Source: Nitrobacteraceae bacterium AZCC 2146
Lineage (GTDB): Bacteria; Pseudomonadota; Alphaproteobacteria; Rhizobiales; Xanthobacteraceae
DNA: 64,000 bases
NCBI GenBank assembly: GCA_036924855.1
Contig: JBAGRP010000001.1
Span: 4,960,001 to 5,024,000, forward strand
Direction: 5' to 3'
The first letter of the stretch is position 1, and each line of letters starts with the position of its first letter. Below, in pieces: positions 37,841 to 46,103 of this stretch. The notes beneath the pieces were generated by a model, which saw nothing but the letters and a program-made list of their open reading frames with translations, was not told the origin of the DNA and ran no database searches. A program made the position numbers and the translations under genes.

Positions 37841-37877
37841 AGGTTTGCCCCATCGCGTTCACAGGTTTGCCGCATCG
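37814..37877. repeat. Three direct repeats across the DCC gene start
   Basis: CCTTGTCACAGGTTTTCC (from 37814), CCTTGTCACAGGTTTGCC (from 37832) and GTTCACAGGTTTGCC (from 37857). The first two are nearly identical and encode part of the GKPVT N-terminus. Confidence 0.75.
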
Positions 37878-37895
37878 AATTTGGCGATGAAAAAC

Positions 37896-38795
37896 TCATC
37901 GTTTTTTCCCCGGTCCCGGCCGGGCGGTGATCGCCTTCAGGGCGCTGTCGAGCGTCGCGCCGTAGATATCGTCGCCGCCGTCGCTTTCCGCCAGCCAGTG
38001 GCCTTCGCTGCGAAACTCCGGCAGCACGCGAAAATCCACTTTGTCGCCGCCGTCGCGAAACGCATCGGCGAGTTGTCGCGACAGGGCCGGCGAAAAATAG
38101 CTGTCATTGCGGGCCACCAGCCAGATCACTGGCGCATGCGCATCCTTGCCGAATGCGGATGCGGCAGCGATCAGGTTTTGCGGCGCGCAGACCTGGTTCG
38201 GCCGGTCATTGGCGTGGCCGCCGCGGCCCGGCGCGAAGGCGACGATCGCAGATACGCCTTGCGGGTTCTTGCCGGCGAGTGCCAGTGCACCCCAGGCGCC
38301 GGCGGAATGGCCGACGATCACCGTCCCGTTGCCGCGCACGAAAGGCTGCGTGCGCATGTAGTCGAGCGCTGCGGCGATCGAATCCGCCGTGGCGTGGCCT
38401 GACCGCAAATAAGTGGCATCGTCGCAGCCGCCCTGGTCCTCGAGATAGCGTCCGGTGCCACCATGCCCGGGCCGTTCCGGTACCAGTACGGCATAGCCGC
38501 GCGCCACCCACCACGCCGCCAGTGCGCGATAGTCCGGCTGCGGCATTTGTGCCCGGCGCAAGGCGTTCTGGGTGGAGGCATGCGCGATCACCGCGAGTGG
38601 AAACGGGCCTTCGCCGATGGGGCGGAACAAGATCGCGCGTGCGGCGGTATTTGGATCGGGCGAGGGCACCAGCCAGAGTTGTCGGCGGTCTGGCGAGCTT
38701 TCGGTTGCTTGTGCGCCGAGACGGGTCTGCGCCGCGGCAGGCCACCACAGGCCGCAAAACGCCGCCCACACGCAAAACGCTTTGACCAATTTCAT
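37896..38795 (-). CDS. Exported alpha/beta hydrolase (dienelactone-hydrolase-like)
   Basis: 299 aa. Signal peptide MKLVKAFCVWAAFCGLWWPA ending at AAA-Q. The fold shows GPFPLAVIAHASTQNALRRA, GYAVLVPERPGHGGTGRYLE, the nucleophile elbow VIVGHSAGAWGALALAG (GHSAG), an Asp region (APVIWLVARNDSYFS) and the histidine in SEGHWLAE. Probably a periplasmic esterase or peptidase-like hydrolase of unknown substrate. It lies about 55 bp upstream of the DCC gene on the same strand. Confidence 0.85.
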   Translation of the reverse strand: MKLVKAFCVWAAFCGLWWPAAAQTRLGAQATESSPDRRQLWLVPSPDPNTAARAILFRPIGEGPFPLAVIAHASTQNALRRAQMPQPDYRALAAWWVARGYAVLVPERPGHGGTGRYLEDQGGCDDATYLRSGHATADSIAAALDYMRTQPFVRGNGTVIVGHSAGAWGALALAGKNPQGVSAIVAFAPGRGGHANDRPNQVCAPQNLIAAASAFGKDAHAPVIWLVARNDSYFSPALSRQLADAFRDGGDKVDFRVLPEFRSEGHWLAESDGGDDIYGATLDSALKAITARPGPGKKR

Positions 38796-39015
38796 GTTTT
38801 GCCGGGGGCCGGAAAATCGAGGAGACGTTGTGCTGAGACTACACGCGGCGAATCAATTCGGCGCATTATCTCGCTGCACGCCGCCTGTGCTTGCGCAGCA
38901 TGACCGGCTTTCGATTCAGGATTCCGGGAAAACTTCGCCGGAACGGCCTGACGAGGCGCCGTCTGTCCTTTTTCGGCACAACTCTCACGGCAAACTGATG
39001 CTAAAAATCCACACG

Positions 39016-39031
39016 TTAACCGATAATTAAC
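39016..39031 (+). promoter_or_regulatory. CtrA-like box TTAA-N7-TTAAC
   Basis: TTAA (39016-39019), seven bases, TTAAC (39027-39031), matching the alphaproteobacterial CtrA consensus. It is 45 bp before the acetyltransferase ATG, a plausible promoter position, in the 280-bp gap between divergent genes. A chance match is possible. Confidence 0.4.
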
Positions 39032-39075
39032 GATGGACCTTGAACAGCGCGCGCTGACTTGCTTTGATTGGGTTC

Positions 39076-39585
39076 ATGAGCACAACCCTGATCGAGGTTC
39101 GACCGGCCAAAGCTGCGGATGCGTCCGCGGTGGCGTCCACCCATGACGAAGCCTGGCGGTCGGCCTATCAAGGTCTGATCCCCGGCCCGGAACTGGAAAA
39201 GCTGATCAACCGCCGTGGCCCGCAATGGTGGGATTCAGCGATTCGCAAGGGCAGCCGCGTCAGTGTGCTGTGTTTCGGCGACAAGGTCGCCGGCTATGCC
39301 AATTACGGTCGCAACCGCGCCCGCAGCCTGCATTTTGAAGGCGAAATCTACGAGCTCTATCTGCGGCCCGAGTTCCAGGGCCTCGGTTTCGGCCGCCGTC
39401 TGTTCACCTCCGCCAAGCGCGATCTCTTGCAGAGCGGGCTGAAGAGCATGGTGATCTGGGCGCTGTCGGACAATGAAGGCGCGACGGAGTTTTACCGCGC
39501 CCTCGGCGGCCGCATGGTCGCTCGTTCGTCGGAGCGTTTCGGGCCGAAGTCGCTCGACAAGGTGGCGTTCGCCTGGACCAATTGA
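39076..39585 (+). CDS. GNAT-family N-acetyltransferase
   Basis: 169 aa from ATG 39076 (MSTTLIEVRPAKAADASAVA). GNAT layout: motif D/A strand GYANYGRNRARSLHFEGEIYEL, acetyl-CoA loop RPEFQGLGFGRRLFTSAKRD (Q-x-x-G-x-G/A) and the C-terminal NEGATEFYRALGGRMV. Acceptor unknown; resembles small-molecule or ribosomal-protein acetyltransferases. A possible CtrA site lies upstream. ppa follows 81 bp later, with its own leader. Confidence 0.88.
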   Translation: MSTTLIEVRPAKAADASAVASTHDEAWRSAYQGLIPGPELEKLINRRGPQWWDSAIRKGSRVSVLCFGDKVAGYANYGRNRARSLHFEGEIYELYLRPEFQGLGFGRRLFTSAKRDLLQSGLKSMVIWALSDNEGATEFYRALGGRMVARSSERFGPKSLDKVAFAWTN

Positions 39586-39666
39586 GTCGCCGAACGCGCG
39601 GATATCCGGTAGACGATCTCCCGAATCGTTCATTCGTCCACCACAATCAAACTTCTGGAGTTTTCG

Positions 39667-40203
39667 ATGCGTATTGACGCAGTAAAGCTTGGCGTCAACC
39701 CGCCGCATGACGTCAACGTCGTGATCGAGGTACCGGTTGGCGGCGAGCCCATCAAATACGAGATGGACAAGGACGCCGGCACACTGGTGGTCGATCGCTT
39801 CCTCTACACCTCGATGCGCTATCCCGGAAATTACGGCTTCATCCCGCACACGTTGTCCGGCGATGGCGACCCCTGCGACGTCCTGGTGGCCAACACCCGC
39901 GCCATCGCACCAGGCGCGGTGATGAGCGTGCGCCCCGTGGGCGTGCTGCTGATGGAAGACGAAGCCGGCCTCGATGAGAAGATCATTGCGGTGCCGTCGT
40001 CGAAGCTGACGCAGCGCTACGACAAGGTGAAGAACTACAGCGACCTGCCCGAAATCACGCTGCAGCAGATCCAGCACTTCTTCGAGCACTACAAGGATCT
40101 CGAGCCCGGCAAGTGGGTCAAGGTGGTGCGCTGGGGCGATGCCGCCGACGCGCACAAGCTGATCCTCGAAGGCATCGAACGCGCCAAGGCCGCGAAGGCC
40201 TAA
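39667..40203 (+). CDS. ppa: Inorganic pyrophosphatase
   Basis: Hydrolyses pyrophosphate, pulling biosynthetic reactions forward. Family I enzyme, 178 aa. Motifs: [20 protein letters not shown] (substrate-binding Lys/Glu), [20 protein letters not shown] with DGDPCDVLV giving the Asp triad, and [19 protein letters not shown] 39667 follows CTGGAG. Followed 37 bp later by the M20 peptidase gene on the same strand. Confidence 0.98.
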   Translation: MRIDAVKLGVNPPHDVNVVIEVPVGGEPIKYEMDKDAGTLVVDRFLYTSMRYPGNYGFIPHTLSGDGDPCDVLVANTRAIAPGAVMSVRPVGVLLMEDEAGLDEKIIAVPSSKLTQRYDKVKNYSDLPEITLQQIQHFFEHYKDLEPGKWVKVVRWGDAADAHKLILEGIERAKAAKA

Positions 40204-40240
40204 ACGCCCGAAACAAGCAGCGCGAGGGCCTGAGCTTTCG

Positions 40241-41722
40241 ATGCGCCGGTTGGTCAGACTGATCCGCAACGTGGTTTGGCTGGCGGTTCTGGCCGCTATC
40301 CTCGTTGCCGGTGTGGTGCTGTTCAACGTCTATCGCCATGGCTCGCGGCAATTGCAGGTCGCGGCTGTGCCGCGGGCTGATGTCGATGAACAGGCGGCCG
40401 CAGCGCGCCTCGGTGCCGCGATCCGCTTCAAGACCATTTCGGATTTTTCCAATCCCGATCAGGCTGCCGATGCACTGCGGGGGATGCAGGCCCATATCGC
40501 CGCCAGCTTCCCGGCATTTCACGCCACAGCAAAGCGCGAGCTCGTCGGCGGCTACAGCCTGCTCTACACATGGGCAGGTTCCGACCCCGCGGCCAAACCG
40601 ATCGCCTTGCTGGCACATCAGGACGTGGTGCCGATAGCGCCCGGCACGGAAAAAGACTGGCAGCAGCCGCCATTCGCAGGCGCTGTCAGCGACGGTTTCA
40701 TCTGGGGCCGCGGTTCGTGGGACGACAAGGGCGATCTGTATTCGATCCTGGAAGCCGCCGAGCAACTGGTGAAGCAAGGCTTTCGGCCGAAGCGCACCAT
40801 CTATTTCGCCTTCGGCCATGACGAAGAGGTCAGCGGCCAACGCGGCGCCGCGGCGATGGCGGCCTTGCTGGCGTCACGCGGCATCAGGCTCGATTTCGTG
40901 CTCGACGAAGGCCTGCTGATCGCCGAGGGCATGCTGAAGGGCCTCGACCGGCCGCTGGCGCTGATCGGTGTTGCGGAAAAGGGCTACGCCACTCTGGTGC
41001 TGACGGCCCATGGCGCCACCGGCCATTCCTCGCTGCCGCCGCGCGACACCGCCATCGGCCTGATGAGCAAGGCGCTGGTTCGCCTTGAGGACAACCGGCC
41101 GCCGATGCGGATCAACGATACCGTGGCCGAGATGCTCGCCACCGTCGCGCCGGAAATGGACGCATTCAACCGCGTCGTGCTGACGAATCTCTGGCTGTTC
41201 AAGCCGCTGCTGCTGCACGAATTCGAAAAGTCCGGCCCGAGCGAAGCCAATGTGCGCACCACCACGGCGCTGACGATCTTCAATGCCGGCGATAAGGACA
41301 ATGTGCTGCCGGGAAATGCCGAAGCCACGGTGAATTTCCGCCTGCTGCCCGGCGATACCCAGACGAGCATCGCCGATCACGTTCGCCGTACCGTCAATGA
41401 CGACCGTATTTCCATCGCGCCAACTCCGGGCAATACCGATCCGCCGCCGATGACGGCAACGGATACGCTGTCCTATCTCGCACTGAACCGCACCATTCGC
41501 GAGATATTTCCCGATGTCGTGGTCGCGCCCGGCTTGATGATCGCCGCCACCGACTCCCGGCACTACACGAACGTTGCCGACAACATCTTCCGCTTCTCGC
41601 CGGTGCGCGCGACGGCGGAAGACCTGAAGCGCTTCCACGGCACCAACGAACGCCTTAGCATCGCCAACTATGCCGACATGATCCGGTTTTATCGCAGGCT
41701 GATCGAGAACGCCGCAAAGTAA
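40241..41722 (+). CDS. M20-family metallopeptidase (carboxypeptidase-like)
   Basis: 493-aa zinc hydrolase with an N-terminal membrane anchor (VVWLAVLAAILVAGVVLF, about residues 10-28), like Cps1/PM20D1-type carboxypeptidases. Metal and catalytic motifs: LLAHQDVVPIAPGT (His, Asp), FIWGRGSWDDKGDLYSILEA (bridging Asp), FAFGHDEEVSGQRGA (catalytic Glu pair) and ATDSRHYTNVADNIFRF (C-terminal His). A dimerisation insert (AHGATGHSSLPPRDTAI) lies in between. Likely hydrolyses N-acyl amino acids or dipeptides in the periplasm. Confidence 0.92.
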   Translation: MRRLVRLIRNVVWLAVLAAILVAGVVLFNVYRHGSRQLQVAAVPRADVDEQAAAARLGAAIRFKTISDFSNPDQAADALRGMQAHIAASFPAFHATAKRELVGGYSLLYTWAGSDPAAKPIALLAHQDVVPIAPGTEKDWQQPPFAGAVSDGFIWGRGSWDDKGDLYSILEAAEQLVKQGFRPKRTIYFAFGHDEEVSGQRGAAAMAALLASRGIRLDFVLDEGLLIAEGMLKGLDRPLALIGVAEKGYATLVLTAHGATGHSSLPPRDTAIGLMSKALVRLEDNRPPMRINDTVAEMLATVAPEMDAFNRVVLTNLWLFKPLLLHEFEKSGPSEANVRTTTALTIFNAGDKDNVLPGNAEATVNFRLLPGDTQTSIADHVRRTVNDDRISIAPTPGNTDPPPMTATDTLSYLALNRTIREIFPDVVVAPGLMIAATDSRHYTNVADNIFRFSPVRATAEDLKRFHGTNERLSIANYADMIRFYRRLIENAAK

Positions 41723-41728
41723 TGGGCG

Positions 41729-42613
41729 CTACACTTTTGGCGCTGGCAGCCCGTGAATCCCGCAGGCGGCGCGCAAGGTGTTGACCAGCAGGCATGCTAC
41801 CGTCATCTGGCCGACGCCGCCCGGCACCGGGGTGATCGCGCCGGCAACTTCAAGTGCTTCCTGATAGGCGACATCGCCGACCAGTCGCGTCTTGCCGTCG
41901 TCGCCGGGCAGGCGGTTGATGCCGACATCGATCACGGTCGCGCCGGGCTTGATCCAGCTGCCGCGCACCATCTCCGGCCGACCGACAGCGGCATAGACAA
42001 GATCGGCTTGCGCGCAGAGCTTTGCCAGATCACGCGAGCGCGAATGCGCGATGGTGACCGTGGCGTTTTCGTTGAGCAGCAATTGCACCAAGGGACGGCC
42101 CACCAGATTGGAGCGGCCGATCACGACGGCATTCATGCCTTCGAGGGAGGCGTGCACACTCTTGGTCAGGATGATGCAGCCCAGCGGCGTGCACGGCGAG
42201 AGTGCCGGCAGCCCGCCGGCGAGGCGGCCGGCATTGTTGGGATGAAGGCCATCGACATCCTTGGCGGGATCGATGGCGTTGATGATGGTTTCCGTATCCA
42301 GCCCCTTCGGCAGCGGCAGCTGCACCAGGATGCCATGCACCGCCGGATCGCGATTGAGTTTGGCGATCAGCGCCAGCAGGTCGGCCTGCGCGACGTCGGC
42401 GGGCAGCACGTGCTCGAACGATGCCATGCCGGCAGCCTGGGTCTGCTTGTGCTTGCTGCGGACATAGACCTCGCTGGCGGGATCGCTGCCGACCAGCACC
42501 ACCGCCAGGCCCGGTGTGACGCCGTGCTCGCGCTGCACCCGCGCGACTTCGTCGGCGACGCGGCCGCGCAGTTCGGCGGCAATGATTTTTCCATCGATGA
42601 TGCGGGCGGTCAT
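41729..42613 (-). CDS. folD: Bifunctional methylenetetrahydrofolate dehydrogenase / cyclohydrolase
   Basis: Interconverts 5,10-methylene- and 10-formyl-tetrahydrofolate. 294 aa from ATG 42611-42613 ([17 protein letters not shown]). Motifs: [14 protein letters not shown] (catalytic Lys), [46 protein letters not shown] (NADP site) and [16 protein letters not shown]. Last gene of a yggT-DUF167-folD unit; the DUF167 stop is 1 bp upstream. Confidence 0.97.
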   Translation of the reverse strand: MTARIIDGKIIAAELRGRVADEVARVQREHGVTPGLAVVLVGSDPASEVYVRSKHKQTQAAGMASFEHVLPADVAQADLLALIAKLNRDPAVHGILVQLPLPKGLDTETIINAIDPAKDVDGLHPNNAGRLAGGLPALSPCTPLGCIILTKSVHASLEGMNAVVIGRSNLVGRPLVQLLLNENATVTIAHSRSRDLAKLCAQADLVYAAVGRPEMVRGSWIKPGATVIDVGINRLPGDDGKTRLVGDVAYQEALEVAGAITPVPGGVGQMTVACLLVNTLRAACGIHGLPAPKV

Positions 42614-42614
42614 A

Positions 42615-42953
42615 TCAGGTCCTGTCGCTGGATTCGTCGGATTTGGCGGCGGTGAGTTTGCGCAACATTTCACCCAGTTTGGCGGGATCGCCATCGACGG
42701 CGATCTGCTTCAGCCTCGACGTGGTACCCGACAGCACCCGCACGTCGCGCTTGCGCACGCCGAGCGCCTTGGCGAGCAATTCGGTGACGGCGCGGTTGGC
42801 TTCGCCGCCCTCGGCGATGGCGCGGACGCGCACTTTCACCACGGCGCGGCCGTTGGCCATGGTCTCGATCCCGTCGATGTCATCGCGGCCGCCGCGCGGC
42901 GTCACCCGCAGGGCGACGCTGATCCCTTCATTGGAATACCGCCAGGGATCCAC
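42615..42953 (-). CDS. DUF167 (YggU)-family protein
   Basis: 112 aa. Signature [35 protein letters not shown] and [20 protein letters not shown] defines DUF167/UPF0235. Function unknown; almost always linked to yggT, as here (10 bp downstream of it) and coupled to folD on the other side. The C-terminal [16 protein letters not shown] tail is a small polar addition. Confidence 0.93.
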   Translation of the reverse strand: MDPWRYSNEGISVALRVTPRGGRDDIDGIETMANGRAVVKVRVRAIAEGGEANRAVTELLAKALGVRKRDVRVLSGTTSRLKQIAVDGDPAKLGEMLRKLTAAKSDESSDRT

Positions 42954-42963
42954 GCGACCGCGA

Positions 42964-43254
42964 TCAGAAGACGCTGGGATAGATGTAATAGGTGATGACC
43001 CGCTGCAGGAACATGATGATCAGGATCACCACGATCGGCGAGATGTCGAGGCCGCCGAGGCTCGGCAGCGACCTGCGAATTGGCGCCAGCACCGGTTCGG
43101 TGATCCGGAACAGGAATTCGGCGATGGCGGCGACGAACTGGTTGCGGGTGTTGACGACGTTGAAGGCGATCAGCCAAGACAGGATCGCCGAGGCAATCAG
43201 CAGCCAGACGTAGAGATCAAGAACGATCAGCACGATATCGAGGACGGCTCGCAT
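42964..43254 (-). CDS. YggT-family membrane protein
   Basis: 96 aa, ATG 43252-43254 (MRAVLDIVLIVLDLYVWLLI). Two hydrophobic segments (about 1-27 and 68-92) flank the family core NTRNQFVAAIAEFLFRITEP and VLAPIRRSLPSLGGLDISPI. YggT proteins are linked to cell-division-site and osmotic functions in other bacteria. First gene of the yggT-DUF167-folD unit. Confidence 0.93.
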   Translation of the reverse strand: MRAVLDIVLIVLDLYVWLLIASAILSWLIAFNVVNTRNQFVAAIAEFLFRITEPVLAPIRRSLPSLGGLDISPIVVILIIMFLQRVITYYIYPSVF

Positions 43255-43377
43255 GGCGGGGATGGCTCGCGGGGTTGGTCGCGGATTCGACTGCTCCGGT
43301 AAATATCGTTTCGGCCCCCCGCAAACAAGGGAACTTCCCGGCAAAACGACTCGGAAAACCGGCTATTTGGGTCGTTC

Positions 43378-43407
43378 TTGACTTGCCGTTAACAGGGATT
43401 GTAAATG
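43378..43407 (+). promoter_or_regulatory. Promoter of tRNA-Ala
   Basis: TTGACT (43378-43383) and GTAAAT/TAAATG (43401-43407) with 17-18 bp spacing, 45 bp before the tRNA. Good match to the housekeeping consensus. Confidence 0.6.
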
Positions 43408-43451
43408 ACGGCGATTGCTGATCGGGCTCGCGCAAGCGCCCGGTTCGCATC

Positions 43452-43527
<76 letters not shown>

Positions 43528-43604
43528 CGCTTCGCCTGTGGCTACGCGTGGCGCAGCCTCAAGCCGCAGCGTGTCCGGCGAAGCCGAGCGACTGATTCAG
43601 CCAG

Positions 43605-44366
43605 CTACTCCGCAGCCTCCCTCATAGCCATCTCCGTGGCCGCCACCAGCGGCACCCTTGCCAGCCAGTTATCGAGAAATTCCTTCAGCCACGCCCGCTC
43701 CGCCACGTCGTGGATCGCACGGCGGGTGAAATGATCGGCGCGCGGGCGCGCGCCCGGCAGCGCCAGCCGTTCATGGCCGCGTGTGGTCCAGCGATGCATC
43801 ATCGCGGTGGTGACATCGGGGTGAAACTGGAAGCCGAACGAATGGCCGGTGAGAAACGCCTCCACCGGAAAGTCGCTGCCCTCCGCCAGCAGTTCGCTGC
43901 CGATCGGCAGTTCAAAACCCTCGCGATGCCAGTGATAGACGTGATCCGGCCACTGTGCGCAGATGGCGTGGCCCGCTGCGGTTGGGCGAATCGGGTAGTA
44001 ACCGATCTGCGCGCGGCCTTCCGGATGCGGCGCGACGCGTGCGCCCAATTGCACCGCCAGCATCTGTGCGCCCAGGCAGATGCCGAGAAACGGCCGGTCT
44101 TCCTTGAGCGGCACGGAGATCCAGTCGATCTCCTGGCGGACGAAATCGTCGGGATCGTTGGCGCTCATCGGCCCGCCGAAAATCACCGCGCCGGCGTGGT
44201 CGTCCAGCGTCTCAGGCAGCGGATCGCCGAATCGCGGGCGCCTGATATCGAGGGGATGGCCGAGCAGTCGCAGTGCGTTGCCGACGCGCCCGGGGGTCGA
44301 CATTTCCTGATGCAGGACGATCAGCACCGGCCGGATGTCTTGCGTCTTTTCTTCCTGCAGTCTCAT
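43605..44366 (-). CDS. Class I glutamine amidotransferase-like protein
   Basis: 253 aa, related to GMP-synthase-type GATase domains without a synthase partner. The triad is visible: Cys in FLGICLGAQMLAVQLG, His in SFGFQFHPDVT with the nearby Glu position replaced by Asp (HPD), and the oxyanion strand AVIFGGPMSANDPDDF. VYHWHREGFELPIG is typical of the stand-alone family. Such proteins may degrade gamma-glutamyl compounds; the substrate here is unknown. Converges with tRNA-Ala. Confidence 0.87.
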   Translation of the reverse strand: MRLQEEKTQDIRPVLIVLHQEMSTPGRVGNALRLLGHPLDIRRPRFGDPLPETLDDHAGAVIFGGPMSANDPDDFVRQEIDWISVPLKEDRPFLGICLGAQMLAVQLGARVAPHPEGRAQIGYYPIRPTAAGHAICAQWPDHVYHWHREGFELPIGSELLAEGSDFPVEAFLTGHSFGFQFHPDVTTAMMHRWTTRGHERLALPGARPRADHFTRRAIHDVAERAWLKEFLDNWLARVPLVAATEMAMREAAE

Positions 44367-44460
44367 CAGACGGAATCAAGCCTTGCGGTCCATGATCTCT
44401 GTTGATTTTGCAAGCAAATCGCGGGCCAGAAGTATGGCCGCTTGTCTCGGTGCGACTATT

Positions 44461-45240
44461 TTAGATCCGGCGCAGCTGCAGGCGGGCGACCGCGCTGGCG
44501 ATAAAGCCCCGCGGGAAAAACCGCAGCAGGAAAGGCACCATCTTGATGCCCAACCCCGGCAGCACCGTGCGCTTGTTGGCCATCAGGCCGCGGTATCCAA
44601 GACGCGCGACCGCTGCGGCCGACACGTTCAGGATCGCCGAATCGAGGCCGGGTTCGAAACCGGCGCGCTTCTGGAATTCCGACGACACCGGCCCCGGGCA
44701 CAGCGCCGTGACTCGCACGCCGCGCGGGCCAAGCTCCTGATGCAGCGCCTCGGTGAACGACAGCACATAGGCCTTGCTGGCGTAATAGACTGCCATGCCA
44801 GGTCCGGGCAGGAAGCCCGCAATCGAGCTGACATTGAGGATGCCACCGCCGGTACGGACCAGGCTCTCGGAAAAACGCAGCGACAGGTCGGTCACCGCGC
44901 GGACATTGACGTCCAGGATGCCGAGTTGCTGGGTGCGATCCATCTCGATCGCTCTGCCGAACATGCCGAAACCGGCATTGTTGACCACGAACTCGACCTC
45001 GGCATCGGCGGCAACGAGCGCGGCGGCGATCTGGTCACAGGCATCGTGCTGTTCGAGATCGCAGGGAATGATGATCGGCGCGGCGCCACCAGCGGCGACG
45101 ATTTCATCCGCGAGCACCTGGAGGCGGTCGGCCCGGCGCGCAACCAAAGCGACGCGATGCGCATGCGATGCGAACACGCGGGCCAGTTCGGCGCCGATTC
45201 CCGCCGAGGCACCGGTTATCAACGTCACGCGCTCAGTCAC
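44461..45240 (-). CDS. SDR-family oxidoreductase
   Basis: 259 aa, GTG start at 45238-45240 directly before the cofactor strand (TLITGASAGIGAELARVFAS). NNAGFGMFG (about residue 87), active-site Ser in LNVSSIAGFLPGPG and YYASKAYVLSFTEAL are intact. The C-terminus ends in a hydrophobic stretch (LGIKMVPFLLRFFPRGFIAS), typical of the DltE/YqjQ-like membrane-proximal SDRs. Substrate unknown. The 240-bp gap upstream to TerB is A/T-rich and holds an operator-like palindrome. Confidence 0.87.
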   Translation of the reverse strand: MTERVTLITGASAGIGAELARVFASHAHRVALVARRADRLQVLADEIVAAGGAAPIIIPCDLEQHDACDQIAAALVAADAEVEFVVNNAGFGMFGRAIEMDRTQQLGILDVNVRAVTDLSLRFSESLVRTGGGILNVSSIAGFLPGPGMAVYYASKAYVLSFTEALHQELGPRGVRVTALCPGPVSSEFQKRAGFEPGLDSAILNVSAAAVARLGYRGLMANKRTVLPGLGIKMVPFLLRFFPRGFIASAVARLQLRRI

Positions 45241-45391
45241 AATGCGATGCTCTTGAAATGATGTATATGACAGGGCCTACAGCAGTACGGAACAACCATA
45301 GGCCTTAATAGGGATAGCCATCGTCTGCAAGTCAGAATGCCCACCATAATACCGGTAAGAGTAGTTCCACGGACGCAACCCGTCTCTAAAG

Positions 45392-45412
45392 TAATATCAG
45401 TACAGTATTACA
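45392..45412. promoter_or_regulatory. Operator-like inverted repeat
   Basis: GTAATA (45392-45397) and TATTAC (45407-45412) with a 9-bp centre TCAGTACAG, in a clearly A/T-rich patch. A separate 12-bp direct duplication (GCCAAGTGAGGC) follows at about 45449-45472. Placed 150 bp before the SDR and after the TerB gene end. Confidence 0.3.
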
Positions 45413-45481
45413 GTTCGGTCATGTGAAGGGATCGAGAGCGATCGTTTCGCCAAGTGAGGCGCCAAGTGAGGCCACGGCCGT

Positions 45482-45961
45482 TCAGACCGCTGCATCCGAC
45501 GTAGCCGCGCCGCCAGCGCTCCGACGTTTCAATTCGATGCGGTCCCGCGACGACACGCCGAGCAGATCGGCGGCTCGCCAGACGACATTCTCTTCGAATT
45601 CGGAGACCTTGCCATCTGCGTAGACGAGCTCCCACATCATCTCGACTATGCGAATGCGGCCTGCTTCATCCACCGCACGCATGATCACGCTGGTGAAATG
45701 GTAGAGATCGACTGCCTCGCCTTCGACGAGCGTCGCCGCAGCGATCAGTTTGTCTGCGGTGCCGGGGTTGAGCCCGAACCGCGTCTCGATCAGGCTGTGC
45801 AGCTTGCTCTTCTCTTTAGCGGACGGCTCGCCGTCCAGTGAGATGACATGAACCATCAGCGCTGTGGCCGCGAGGCGGTAGCCGGTATCGTCGAAGGCCT
45901 GATTTTCGTGCGCACTGGGAGACACCACGTCGGCAATGAATTCGCGCAGCTTTTCAAACAT
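45482..45961 (-). CDS. TerB-like (tellurite resistance domain) protein
   Basis: 159 aa from ATG 45959-45961 (MFEKLREFIADVVSPSAHEN). All-helical TerB-like domain: AATALMVHVISLDGEPSAKE with the acidic helix-start motif, LHSLIETRFGLNPGTADKLI, and MMWELVYADGKVSEFEENVV with the second DG.x.. acidic motif. The tail is basic, then Ala-rich. Despite the name, most such proteins in this group are not proven tellurite-resistance factors. No ter genes nearby. Confidence 0.85.
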   Translation of the reverse strand: MFEKLREFIADVVSPSAHENQAFDDTGYRLAATALMVHVISLDGEPSAKEKSKLHSLIETRFGLNPGTADKLIAAATLVEGEAVDLYHFTSVIMRAVDEAGRIRIVEMMWELVYADGKVSEFEENVVWRAADLLGVSSRDRIELKRRSAGGAATSDAAV

Positions 45962-46026
45962 CAATTGTCCAACCAATATTCCATTTGTCCGCCCTATGGC
46001 GAAGACAGCCTTAACTTTGTGGCCTG

Positions 46027-46059
46027 AAAAGGGAACGTGTGCAATGCACGCGAGTTCCC
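46027..46059 (-). terminator. Terminator of the cyclase gene
   Basis: On the minus strand GGGAACTCGCGTGCA and TGCACACGTTCCC form an interrupted stem (46031-46059), followed by CTTTTC. It lies 45 bp after the cyclase stop and before the TerB gene. Confidence 0.6.
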
Positions 46060-46103
46060 GGCCGTGGGATTACGGTTAAGTAATCGTCCGTTTGGCAGGC
46101 AGT

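Noticed and set aside
45482..45961. Tellurite-resistance island
   Set aside because: Only a single TerB-like gene; no other ter genes, and such proteins are common housekeeping-like genes in this lineage.
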